A program made the translations under genes and the position numbers. The notes under the pieces are model-generated. The model had not been told where the DNA came from. It did no database searches and saw nothing but the letters and a program-made list of their open reading frames with translations. A stretch of DNA of 64,000 bases. It comes from Marinobacter sp. Its GTDB lineage: Bacteria > Pseudomonadota > Gammaproteobacteria > Pseudomonadales > Oleiphilaceae. Shown in pieces: positions 18,808 through 26,644 of this stretch (the stretch's first letter is position 1; each line of letters starts with the position of its first letter). The DNA lies in assembly GCA_030457765.1 (NCBI GenBank), contig JAKDUK010000002.1:62001-126000 (forward strand), given 5' to 3'.

Positions 18808-20267
18808 TTTTCCAGCGCCTGGATTTGTGCCCTGGAGGCATAAAGACCCTGTTTGGTGCGGCGCCAGAGCACATCTTCTGCTGTCCACGCCCATTCCTGT
18901 TCCACCAGATAATCGATCTCTTTCTGGTAAAGATTGCCGGTAAAAAGAGTGCCCATATTCTCAAGGGAGCCGGCCTTCACCAATATGCCTCGGCATGCGG
19001 TCCCGTAAGTTCGTACGTATCGTTGCCCTAAATCCGATGGTAGCCACGGGAAGTCATTTTTTAGCTGTGCCAGAAGTGACGCTTTGCTGTGGAAATTTCC
19101 ACCTGGTAGCACGGCGTTTTCAGTCCAAGGAGCCCCAGCAGTGGGGAAAAACTCACAGAGCTTGTCTGTGGCGACCTCTGCAAGCTTGCGATAGGTGGTT
19201 ATCTTACCGCCAAAAATAGACATCAGCGGAGCCAGGCCCAGAGTATCGTCCAGCTCATAGGAATAATCCCGTGAGGCTTCCTGTGCACTCTCGCCATCAT
19301 CAATAAGCGGGCGCACACCAGAATAGGACCAAACAACGTCGTCCGGTGCCAACTGATGCCGAAAATAGGCGTTTACAACCCGCAACAGGTAGTTGGTTTC
19401 TTCCGCTGATATTCGGGCAAGAGATGGGTCACCTTCGTAATTCACATCCGTGGTACCTATCAGGGAAAAGTGTTCTTCATAGGGAATGACAAAAACAATA
19501 CGGTCATCTTCATTTTGCAGGATGTAGGCCTCATCCTTGTTGTTCAGTCGGGGCACAACCAAGTGACTGCCTTTAACCAGGCGTATTTGTTTTGGTGCAG
19601 GCGCGGCAATGGTCCCAGAGAAAAGCTGGCTGGCCCAAGGGCCGGCAGCATTGACCAGTGTGGTTGCTGAAATATTGCTTTTTGCACCGGAAAGACTGTC
19701 CTGCAGCGTGATTGCCCAGCTTTTTTCGCCACGGGTCGCTTGGGTGCAGCGGGTTCTGGGCCGTATGGCAGCGCCCATTTGTGCGGCCTTGCGCGCCATA
19801 AGTACAACCAGGCGAGCGTCGTCTACCCAGCCATCGGAGTATTCAAAACCCTTGGTAATCTCGGGCTTCAAGGGGCTGTCGCGACCAAACTTAATGGACT
19901 GTGAGCCGGGCAACAGTTCTCGTTTAGCGAGGTGATCGTAGAGAAACAAGCCAGTACGAATCATCCAGCCCGGGCGCAGGTGCGGCCGGTGCGGCAGACG
20001 AAAGCGCATGGGCCACATGATATGGGGTGAGTTGCGCAGAAGGGCTTCGCGCTCGGCCAGCGCTTCTCGCACCAGCCGGAATTCATAGTGCTCCAGGTAG
20101 CGCAAGCCACCATGGATCAATTTGCTACTGTTGGATGACGTTGCTGAAGCCAGATCATTCATTTCGCACAGCAGCACGCTCAGGCCCCGCCCGGCTGCAT
20201 CCATGGCTATCCCAGTGCCATTAACGCCACCACCAATAACGACAACATCAAAGCAGTGCTGCTGCAA
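18762..20267 (-). CDS. glpD: Aerobic glycerol-3-phosphate dehydrogenase
   Basis: FAD enzyme of the inner-membrane face that oxidises glycerol 3-phosphate to dihydroxyacetone phosphate and passes electrons to quinone. 501 residues, full length. The FAD-binding GGGVNGTGIAMDAAGRGLSV is at the N-terminus, followed by SSNSSKLIHGGLRYLE; the FGGKITTYRKLAE block and the C-terminal helical DAO_C domain are present. The start is a TTG at 20265-20267 with a strong GGAGG 8 nt upstream. No glpF, glpK or glpR is adjacent. Confidence 0.95.
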   Translation of the reverse strand: MQQHCFDVVVIGGGVNGTGIAMDAAGRGLSVLLCEMNDLASATSSNSSKLIHGGLRYLEHYEFRLVREALAEREALLRNSPHIMWPMRFRLPHRPHLRPGWMIRTGLFLYDHLAKRELLPGSQSIKFGRDSPLKPEITKGFEYSDGWVDDARLVVLMARKAAQMGAAIRPRTRCTQATRGEKSWAITLQDSLSGAKSNISATTLVNAAGPWASQLFSGTIAAPAPKQIRLVKGSHLVVPRLNNKDEAYILQNEDDRIVFVIPYEEHFSLIGTTDVNYEGDPSLARISAEETNYLLRVVNAYFRHQLAPDDVVWSYSGVRPLIDDGESAQEASRDYSYELDDTLGLAPLMSIFGGKITTYRKLAEVATDKLCEFFPTAGAPWTENAVLPGGNFHSKASLLAQLKNDFPWLPSDLGQRYVRTYGTACRGILVKAGSLENMGTLFTGNLYQKEIDYLVEQEWAWTAEDVLWRRTKQGLYASRAQIQALENYLSSASAKSPATRS

Positions 20268-20485
20268 AGAAAGACCTCCATCCGAGAGTTTTCATAGCCG
20301 TCATTGTGCCTGAAGTACCAATTAAGTTGTTATTAGCGATTTGTGGGTGCCAGCTCGACAATCCATCCTACGTGGGCACTCACATAACGAAATGTACGTT
20401 TGCACCTGGATCGACATGAGCCATACTGCGCTAGCGAATAGAGCACGACTGAAGAAAGTTGAGGTCCTAAGCGGAGGAGTCTTCC

Positions 20486-21016
20486 ATGGCGGAAAGGCGG
20501 GCACAGGGTGAAACGATCACCTGGCAGGCAGGCCACTGCTACCTTGGAGAAATTCTCGTTGCACACTCGTCTAATGGCGTATGTGCTGTGTTACCGGGTG
20601 AATCTCGAGATGAACTGGTGGCGGAGTTGGCTCGTCGGTTTCCGGAGGCGACCCTCGCTCATGCGAATGATTCCCGGGCTGATTGGTTTACAGCCGTAAT
20701 GAGTTATTTAATTGACAGCCGCAGGCCGCTCTCTATAAAGCTTGACCTTCGTGGCACTGAATTCCAGTGCGCAGTATGGCGGACATTGCAAGACATTCCG
20801 TCTGGCAGTTCAGCAAGTTATGGTGAAATTGCCAGGCGTATGGGGGTGCCCACCGCATCAAGGGCCGTAGCTGGCGCTTGTGCCGCTAACCCTTTGGCGG
20901 TTGTGGTGCCATGCCACCGGGTGCTGCGCGGCGATGGCAGTCTTTCCGGGTATCGGTGGGGGGTCAAGCGCAAACAAGCCGTGCTAAGTCATGAGCAAGG
21001 ACTCTCTGAACGTTAA
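20486..21016 (+). CDS. ogt: Methylated-DNA-[protein]-cysteine S-methyltransferase
   Basis: Suicide repair protein that moves the alkyl group from O6-alkylguanine onto its own cysteine. 176 residues. The active-site motif PCHRV has acceptor Cys143, and the helix-turn-helix region SYGEIARRMG is intact. The linker (RRPLSIKLDLRGTEFQCAVW) resembles the Ada C-terminal domain, but the Ada N-terminal domain is missing. GGAGGA lies 6 nt before the ATG. It is divergent from glpD across 218 bp of otherwise featureless DNA. The symbol ogt is by function; it could equally be called an Ada-type C-terminal protein. Confidence 0.9.
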   Translation: MAERRAQGETITWQAGHCYLGEILVAHSSNGVCAVLPGESRDELVAELARRFPEATLAHANDSRADWFTAVMSYLIDSRRPLSIKLDLRGTEFQCAVWRTLQDIPSGSSASYGEIARRMGVPTASRAVAGACAANPLAVVVPCHRVLRGDGSLSGYRWGVKRKQAVLSHEQGLSER

Positions 21017-21212
21017 TGCCTGGTCGCGAAAGCATAAGAGGCCGCGCACTGCCACGTGCCTTAGCGAGTGGTAATGAGACGTGTGTCACGGCGTTTGTGT
21101 GCCCGAGTGCAAAATAAAACACATCGCAATAAAGACTACCTGCCTCTTGCCCCAATTGACGCACGGTAGCGCATAGACTGGGTTAAAGCCCTATCTATGG
21201 AGTGCCCAGAAA

Positions 21213-21914
21213 ATGATCGATACTGCCGTTCGCTTCTTTCAGGAAGGTGGCTTTTTTATGTTCCCGATAGCCATTGTGTTGGTTGTCGGACTTATAGTGG
21301 CCATTGAGCGATATGTATATCTTTCTGCCCAGAAGATCACCAACCGTAGGGATTTTAACCGCCTGCACCAGATGATTGCGAAGCGAGACTTCAAAGGGGC
21401 TCTCGGGTACGCACAGGAATCCGGTACGGCAATGGCCACTATGATAGGTTTTGGGCTGCAGCGCTTGGCTCGTCGCCAGGGCCGTGAAGACATTGAATAC
21501 GCCATGGAAGAAGGGCTGTTGGATGTCATGCCTCGCCTTGAAAAACGCACCCAGTACCTCGCGACTCTTGCCAATATTGCAACACTGCTGGGTTTGTTGG
21601 GGACCATCATTGGCCTGATTGCCGCATTTACCGCTGTTGCAGCCGCAGACCCTGCGCAAAAAGCCAGCTTGCTCTCCCAAAGCATTTCCGTTGCCATGAA
21701 CACCACGGCTTTTGGCCTTATGTCCGCGATACCCATCCTGCTGATTCACTCTGTTCTGCAAACTAAAACCAATGAGATTATAGACAGCTTTGAGATGGCC
21801 GGTATTAAGGTGCTTAATCTGCTCAGCGATGGTTCCGGAGCCTGCCCCGGCGCGCAAACCCAAACGGCATCATATTCTGCCCCGGCGGCAGCACCAACCG
21901 GTGCGTCGGCCTGA
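21213..21914 (+). CDS. MotA/TolQ/ExbB-family proton channel protein
   Basis: Inner-membrane stator subunit expected to form a pentameric proton channel around ExbD-type partners. 233 residues with three membrane segments: about 14-35, 125-150 (ANIATLLGLLGTIIGLIAAF) and 165-190 (SISVAMNTTAFGLMSAIPI). The TM2/TM3 motifs are those of ExbB/TolQ. The C-terminal tail is Ala/Pro rich. TGGAG lies 10 nt before the ATG. It is first of seven same-strand genes ending at 27667. No tonB, tolA or pal lies nearby, so it is not an ordinary TonB or Tol-Pal set. Confidence 0.9.
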   Translation: MIDTAVRFFQEGGFFMFPIAIVLVVGLIVAIERYVYLSAQKITNRRDFNRLHQMIAKRDFKGALGYAQESGTAMATMIGFGLQRLARRQGREDIEYAMEEGLLDVMPRLEKRTQYLATLANIATLLGLLGTIIGLIAAFTAVAAADPAQKASLLSQSISVAMNTTAFGLMSAIPILLIHSVLQTKTNEIIDSFEMAGIKVLNLLSDGSGACPGAQTQTASYSAPAAAPTGASA

Positions 21915-21938
21915 TACTCTGCGGAAGGATCTCAGGTT

Positions 21939-22460
21939 ATGAGACGGAAACATCGTCGGCTACGCAGCGAGCCAGATCTCGACATTACGCCATTCATGAA
22001 TCTTATGATTGTGCTGGTGCCGGTGCTGCTTTTGAACATGGTATTTGCTCACACCAGCGTTCTGGAACTCAACTTTCCGACTGGCGATAGTATAACGACG
22101 GAGCAGACTGAAAAGTTGCAGATACAGGTGGTGATTCACTCTGACCGCATTGTGGTTACGGATAATCAGGATGGCGTAATCAAAGCCATTGCCCAAACCG
22201 GCGGTAAGTATGATTTTGCCCGGCTCAAAGAGGTAATGAAAGAACTGAAAAGCCGCGTACCTGATAAAAGAGACGTGATTATCCTGCCTTCACAGAACAC
22301 AACCTACCAGGCACTGGTTACCGTAATGGATGCGGTTCGCTCATACGATGCAGTGGTTGCAGGTAACCTGGTGAAAGCAGAGCTGTTTCCTGAAATATCC
22401 CTGGGTGATGCGCCACTTAAGGGCGCCAAAGAGGCGCAAAATGTGGGGGCGCAAACATGA
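21939..22460 (+). CDS. ExbD/TolR-family protein with Asn in place of the ion-carrying Asp
   Basis: 173 residues: a basic N-terminus, one membrane segment (about 16-37) and a periplasmic domain. It aligns with ExbD across DxxxTPFxxxM, but the essential membrane Asp (PFIDVMLV in E. coli ExbD) is Asn21 here (TPFMNLMIVLVPVLLLN; codon AAT). The periplasmic part keeps an ExbD-like end (DVIILPSQNTTYQALVTVMDAVRSYD). It begins 24 bp after the ExbB gene and overlaps the second ExbD gene by 4 nt. Inference: a structural partner, perhaps not proton-carrying by itself. Confidence 0.85.
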   Translation: MRRKHRRLRSEPDLDITPFMNLMIVLVPVLLLNMVFAHTSVLELNFPTGDSITTEQTEKLQIQVVIHSDRIVVTDNQDGVIKAIAQTGGKYDFARLKEVMKELKSRVPDKRDVIILPSQNTTYQALVTVMDAVRSYDAVVAGNLVKAELFPEISLGDAPLKGAKEAQNVGAQT

Positions 22461-22972
22461 AGGAGTCTGCAAAAGCCCGTCGATTAAAACGTCACCACAG
22501 GCGTACTAAAAAGCAGAGCAAGATGAACCTGGTGTCGCTGATGGACATTTTTACGATTCTTGTGTTCTTTCTGATGGTTAATTCGTCTTCTGATGTGCAG
22601 GTACTTAACCAGAGCAGCACTATCAAACTGCCGGATTCGTCTTCTGTGCAACCGCCGGGTGATGTGCTGGCACTGACCGTAACGCATCAAGAAATTCTGA
22701 TAAACGGGCGGGTCGTTATTAAACGCGCAGTATTGAAGGCTTTGGACGGGCAAATAGAGCCCAGTTTGAAGAAAGAACTGGCTTATCATGCCAGTCGGTC
22801 AGGCCAGCCTGCACCTGAGGCAGGGCGGGCTATTACTATTCTGGCAGACCGTGAATTGCCCTACGATTTACTCAAGAAAATCATGTCTACCTGTGTAGAT
22901 GCGGGTTACGCCAGTATCTCTCTGGCCGTTAACCAGCATGCAAAAGAGGGGCGGGTGCAGCGCCAGATTTGA
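22457..22972 (+). CDS. ExbD/TolR-family protein with conserved membrane Asp
   Basis: 171 residues. A very basic N-terminus (RRLKRHHRRTKKQSK) precedes one membrane segment with the expected Asp30 (VSLMDIFTILVFFLMV), then a periplasmic domain ending in an ExbD-like block (AITILADRELPYDLLKKIM...GYASISLAV). It starts within the stop of the previous ExbD gene (ATGA overlap), so the two should be made in matched amounts. It probably forms a mixed ExbD dimer inside the ExbB pentamer and supplies the working carboxylate. Confidence 0.87.
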   Translation: MKESAKARRLKRHHRRTKKQSKMNLVSLMDIFTILVFFLMVNSSSDVQVLNQSSTIKLPDSSSVQPPGDVLALTVTHQEILINGRVVIKRAVLKALDGQIEPSLKKELAYHASRSGQPAPEAGRAITILADRELPYDLLKKIMSTCVDAGYASISLAVNQHAKEGRVQRQI

Positions 22973-23073
22973 GGCACAGTTATCTTTAAGCTACTCATTC
23001 TTTAGGTATCTTACGGTAACAATATGTAATCCGATAAATGTCACGGATAATAAAAACAGGAAGTTAATCTGAC

Positions 23074-23874
23074 ATGCTGCTGGTGCTCGCTGGATCCATT
23101 CTCACATTTGCCATGGTGCAAGAAGCTACTGTGGTAGAGCCTTATGAAAAAGGCTCTGTTGTTATTGAGCAAAAGGTCAATGCCAGCCCGGTGAAGCTGC
23201 AAACGGGTTTTCGTATTGAACCTTTGGTCGAGCAGAATTTCCGCAATATTGTCCGCCAGGCATACGACTACAGCTGTGGCAGCGCCGCACTCACAACCAT
23301 ACTTAATTTCTATTTGGGCCGAACCCTCACTGAGCGCCAGGTAATGGAAGGCTTGCTGCATTACGGCGAAAGCGACCGTATCGTGTCGCGCCGTGCCTTT
23401 TCAATGCTTGATATGAAGCGCCTTGTGACTGCATTAGGTTACCCGTCAGGCGGTTTCCGCGCCACGATCGACGACCTGATGGATCTCGACCACCCGGCTA
23501 TTGTTCCTATTCAGCACGCTGGCTTCAAACATTTTGTGGTACTCAGAACCATTCGCGACGGTCGCGTATACATGGCCGATCCAGCCGTTGGGAACTTGTC
23601 TTTCACGCTGGCGCAGTTCGAAGAAAAGTGGCACGACAACGTGTTGTTCATCGTTTTCCCGGGTAGTGATAAACCTTTGGATAACCTCGAACTCAAGGAA
23701 GAAGATCTGCGTTTTGTAGACGATCAGACCATGACATTACTGGCGCTTCAGCAGATGCCTGTATTCCATGAGTCTACCGCCAGGCGTATTCAGAATTTAC
23801 TTGAACGCCAGAAGAACAATCCGGACGGCAGTGTTGAGAATACCAGAAAGCAATTGCATTACCGTCGTAACTAA
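23074..23874 (+). CDS. C39-family cysteine peptidase, FapD-like
   Basis: 266 residues. Catalytic residues of the C39 (double-glycine leader) peptidase fold are all present: Cys68 (YDYSCGSAAL), His153 (HAGFKHFVVL) and Asp169 (MADPAVGN). It stands alone, not fused to an ABC transporter. The N-terminus (about residues 1-15) is hydrophobic without the usual positive residues, so it may be an uncleaved anchor. The only ATG has AGGA 12 nt upstream, a loose fit. The stand-alone layout followed by a coiled-coil barrel protein recalls FapD-FapF of the Fap amyloid exporter. Substrate unknown. Confidence 0.82.
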   Translation: MLLVLAGSILTFAMVQEATVVEPYEKGSVVIEQKVNASPVKLQTGFRIEPLVEQNFRNIVRQAYDYSCGSAALTTILNFYLGRTLTERQVMEGLLHYGESDRIVSRRAFSMLDMKRLVTALGYPSGGFRATIDDLMDLDHPAIVPIQHAGFKHFVVLRTIRDGRVYMADPAVGNLSFTLAQFEEKWHDNVLFIVFPGSDKPLDNLELKEEDLRFVDDQTMTLLALQQMPVFHESTARRIQNLLERQKNNPDGSVENTRKQLHYRRN

Positions 23875-23934
23875 TATTCGCCGGGCGGAGTGTCCGGCGC
23901 AGGGTTATTACCAATAAAAATTAAGGGAGTTAGG

Positions 23935-24945
23935 ATGAATCGTTGGTTTGTGCGAGGTCTTATCCTTGTTTCCGCGGCGGGCTTGCTTACGGGCACGGCC
24001 CAAGCGCAGGAAGACAATGTAGATCAGGCGAGGGATGCGCTCGCAAAACAGGAGGGCGACAAAGACTCTTCACGCCAGCTTGAGGAAGTGTTTCAGGCAG
24101 CTGAGAAAAATTATTCGCTGCAGAAAAAAGGAACTCACTCCCTTAATTATTCGTTTGATTACTCCTACACGGCTGATCAACGTTTAGATCTCGCCATCAC
24201 AAATGGCTCTGTGCGTAATCTGGATGTGGTGCCCTCGGCCACTCACAACTTCACAAATGCGTTTTCCTATGACTTTGGCTTGTTGGACAACTTCACGGTT
24301 GGTGCGCGTATTCCTCTGGTCGTAAAGTACGACACCGAAGATGAATTGAACGTTTACGATTTTGGTGATATCTCGGTCACTGGTCGCTGGCAGCCGTTTG
24401 CTTATGTGCCAGGGAAGATGTCAACGACGCTCTTCGGTACGTTTACGAGTAAAACAGGCATTAGCCCCTACGAGATTGATATTAAAGAACAGCTTTCTAC
24501 CGGAAGCGGTTACTACTCCCTCGGTGGGGGTGCAAGCTTGTCAAAAGTGCTTGATCCGGTAGTCGTTTTTGGTTCTGTGAGTGCTACCTACAATCTGCCC
24601 GCAGACGATCTTCAGCAGGTTCGTGGTGCTCGCTTGCTGAACGAGGTTGAACCCGGCTTTGGTATTTCAGGTTCTGCAGGGTTTGCCTACTCATTGTCCT
24701 ACGATATTTCATTGAGCATTTCAGCGCAGTTAAGTTACAGCGACGAAACCATTCTCACTTTCTCTAATGGCGATCAGGCAATGGCTCAGGATCAAATGAG
24801 CGGGTTCCTGAGTGTGTCATTGGGAACCCGTGTCAGTGACACCACGATTGTGAATACGAGCCTTGGTATTGGTCTGACTGAGGACGCCCCGGATTTCTCC
24901 CTGGGTGTGTCCCTACCCATTAACTTCTCCGGCCTGAAAGAGTGA
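23935..24945 (+). CDS. Outer-membrane beta-barrel protein with N-terminal coiled coil (FapF-like transporter)
   Basis: 336 residues. A clear signal peptide (MNRWFVRGLILVSAAGLL, cut after AQA) is followed by a charged helical segment (about residues 25-60: QARDALAKQEG...RQLEEVFQAAEKNYSLQKK) and then alternating aromatic/hydrophobic strands typical of a barrel. A helical segment ahead of a barrel is the architecture of FapF, the trimeric amyloid exporter of Pseudomonas; the assignment is by architecture and neighbours, not alignment. The start is ATG 23935 with AAGGGAG 5 nt upstream; 60 bp after the peptidase gene. It lacks the usual C-terminal aromatic (ends GLKE). Confidence 0.68.
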   Translation: MNRWFVRGLILVSAAGLLTGTAQAQEDNVDQARDALAKQEGDKDSSRQLEEVFQAAEKNYSLQKKGTHSLNYSFDYSYTADQRLDLAITNGSVRNLDVVPSATHNFTNAFSYDFGLLDNFTVGARIPLVVKYDTEDELNVYDFGDISVTGRWQPFAYVPGKMSTTLFGTFTSKTGISPYEIDIKEQLSTGSGYYSLGGGASLSKVLDPVVVFGSVSATYNLPADDLQQVRGARLLNEVEPGFGISGSAGFAYSLSYDISLSISAQLSYSDETILTFSNGDQAMAQDQMSGFLSVSLGTRVSDTTIVNTSLGIGLTEDAPDFSLGVSLPINFSGLKE

Positions 24946-24984
24946 TTGGCGCCGCTGACGATTTAACGGGAAGGGAAAGATTTC

Positions 24985-26610
24985 ATGGGATATAACAGCC
25001 ACAAGCGGCAGCTTCTCGCGGCAATGGTCGCCACGACACTTTCTTGTGGAGCCCAGGCTCAGCTTGCGCAGAACCTGACCATTCACCCAAAGGCACTGGC
25101 TTTGGGTAACGCCGTCACAGCCGATCCGCCGGGAATTATGGCCATTCATTACAATCCGGCGGGCCTGACAAAACTGGAAGGGCGTCAGTTTGAAGTGAAC
25201 CTTATGAGCATTTATCTGGATATCGACGCCGATTTCACGGCTCCGGATGGATACGAGATTTTTGGAATTGATGGCCTGGAAATCGACCCGGATACAGGCA
25301 AACAGCGAGACCCCGTAGCCAATAGTCACAGCCACACCAATAACGTTGCGCTTTATGTGCCCGGTTTTGGGATTCTTCGTATGCCTCCCGGGCCGGCAGT
25401 AGCGCCTTCTGCGGGCTTTAGTATTAATCCCCCGGGTTCCAAACTAACCTTTGGTAACGCCTTTTATTTGCCGCTGGCGGCAGGTTTCTACCGCGATAAA
25501 AATGACCCGGCCCGTTACCAGCCCCAGGCAACGGCGTTGCAGCGCACCACCTACCTGGCGCCCACTGTGGGTTACAAGATTAATGATGAGTGGTCTGTCG
25601 GCGCCGGCATTCATTTGTCTCATATGGGTATCGCTGCAGATCAGTATATGCGGGCGCCTAACATGTTGTTGGGCGTAGCAGAAATTCTCCAGGATGCGTT
25701 CAACTGCGAAAGTGGTGACGAGCCTCTTCAACCGTGGCTGGCCTTGTGTGGAGGCAACGTAGGGCCCTGGGACGATATTGGTGCGTTGAGTATCAATGTT
25801 CAGGAAACTCTATCACCCACCTACACCCTGGGTGTTATGTGGGAACCGAAAGACTGGTTCAGCTGGGGCGCAAGCTATACCTCCGAAGCTGAAATGAACA
25901 TGAAGGGCACCTTCGAGATTGAATACACCGATGACTGGTCCGGCTTCTGGCAGAGTGTTAACGGATCGGTTCTCGGGGCTATTACTTCGGCTATTCTCAG
26001 CCTGCCCTCGGGTGCTCCCCGAGAGGCCGGCAACGTGAGTATGGATCTGGTTTATCCTCAGCATTTCCAAACCGGCATCAGTGTGGATGTTCACCCAAAA
26101 CTGACACTGAACGCTGATGTGGGCTGGACTGATTATAAACAGTGGGATGCCTTTTTGTTTCGTTTTGATCGGAATCTGGAATTCCTCAACGCAGCGCGTA
26201 TTTTGTCTCCAGACAACGCCACTCCGAACACACTCAAGTTGCCTTTGGGCTTTAAAAGCCAATGGAACTGGGCCTTCGGAATGGAGTTCCATGCCTCATC
26301 AAGGCTTGATCTGAGGGCAGGTGTCGAGATCCGGGATTCGGTGATACCCGATGATCAACGCTCGGTTATGGCGCCCTTTGGTGGCGCCAACCTGTACAGC
26401 GTTGGCATGGGGTACAAGTGGGATAAAAATACTGAAATTGATATGAATATCAGTTACTTGCATTCTGTCGAGACCATTCCGGCAGATACCAGTTGCAACC
26501 TCAACTGTGATAACATCACAAACATTATCTACAACCCCTACGCCGGTCTGGACGTGAAAACATCGCTGCGTGTTGTTATGGCCGGCCTCAGTTTCCGGAA
26601 GAAATTTTAA
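24985..26610 (+). CDS. OmpP1/FadL-family outer-membrane protein
   Basis: 541 residues, with a signal peptide (cut near GAQAQLAQ) and a predicted 14-strand barrel. The FadL-type N-terminal hatch motif is visible (LALGNAVTADPPGIMAIHYNPAGLTKLEG), and the chain ends in Phe, the usual outer-membrane assembly signal. Family members carry long-chain fatty acids and other hydrophobic compounds. Four cysteines fall in two loop regions (CESGDEPLQPWLALCGG; CNLNC), suggesting external disulfides. It begins 39 bp after the preceding barrel gene. Substrate unknown. Confidence 0.85.
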   Translation: MGYNSHKRQLLAAMVATTLSCGAQAQLAQNLTIHPKALALGNAVTADPPGIMAIHYNPAGLTKLEGRQFEVNLMSIYLDIDADFTAPDGYEIFGIDGLEIDPDTGKQRDPVANSHSHTNNVALYVPGFGILRMPPGPAVAPSAGFSINPPGSKLTFGNAFYLPLAAGFYRDKNDPARYQPQATALQRTTYLAPTVGYKINDEWSVGAGIHLSHMGIAADQYMRAPNMLLGVAEILQDAFNCESGDEPLQPWLALCGGNVGPWDDIGALSINVQETLSPTYTLGVMWEPKDWFSWGASYTSEAEMNMKGTFEIEYTDDWSGFWQSVNGSVLGAITSAILSLPSGAPREAGNVSMDLVYPQHFQTGISVDVHPKLTLNADVGWTDYKQWDAFLFRFDRNLEFLNAARILSPDNATPNTLKLPLGFKSQWNWAFGMEFHASSRLDLRAGVEIRDSVIPDDQRSVMAPFGGANLYSVGMGYKWDKNTEIDMNISYLHSVETIPADTSCNLNCDNITNIIYNPYAGLDVKTSLRVVMAGLSFRKKF

Positions 26611-26644
26611 CCGTATTTTGCGCCGCGCTAAAAAGGGCATTTTA

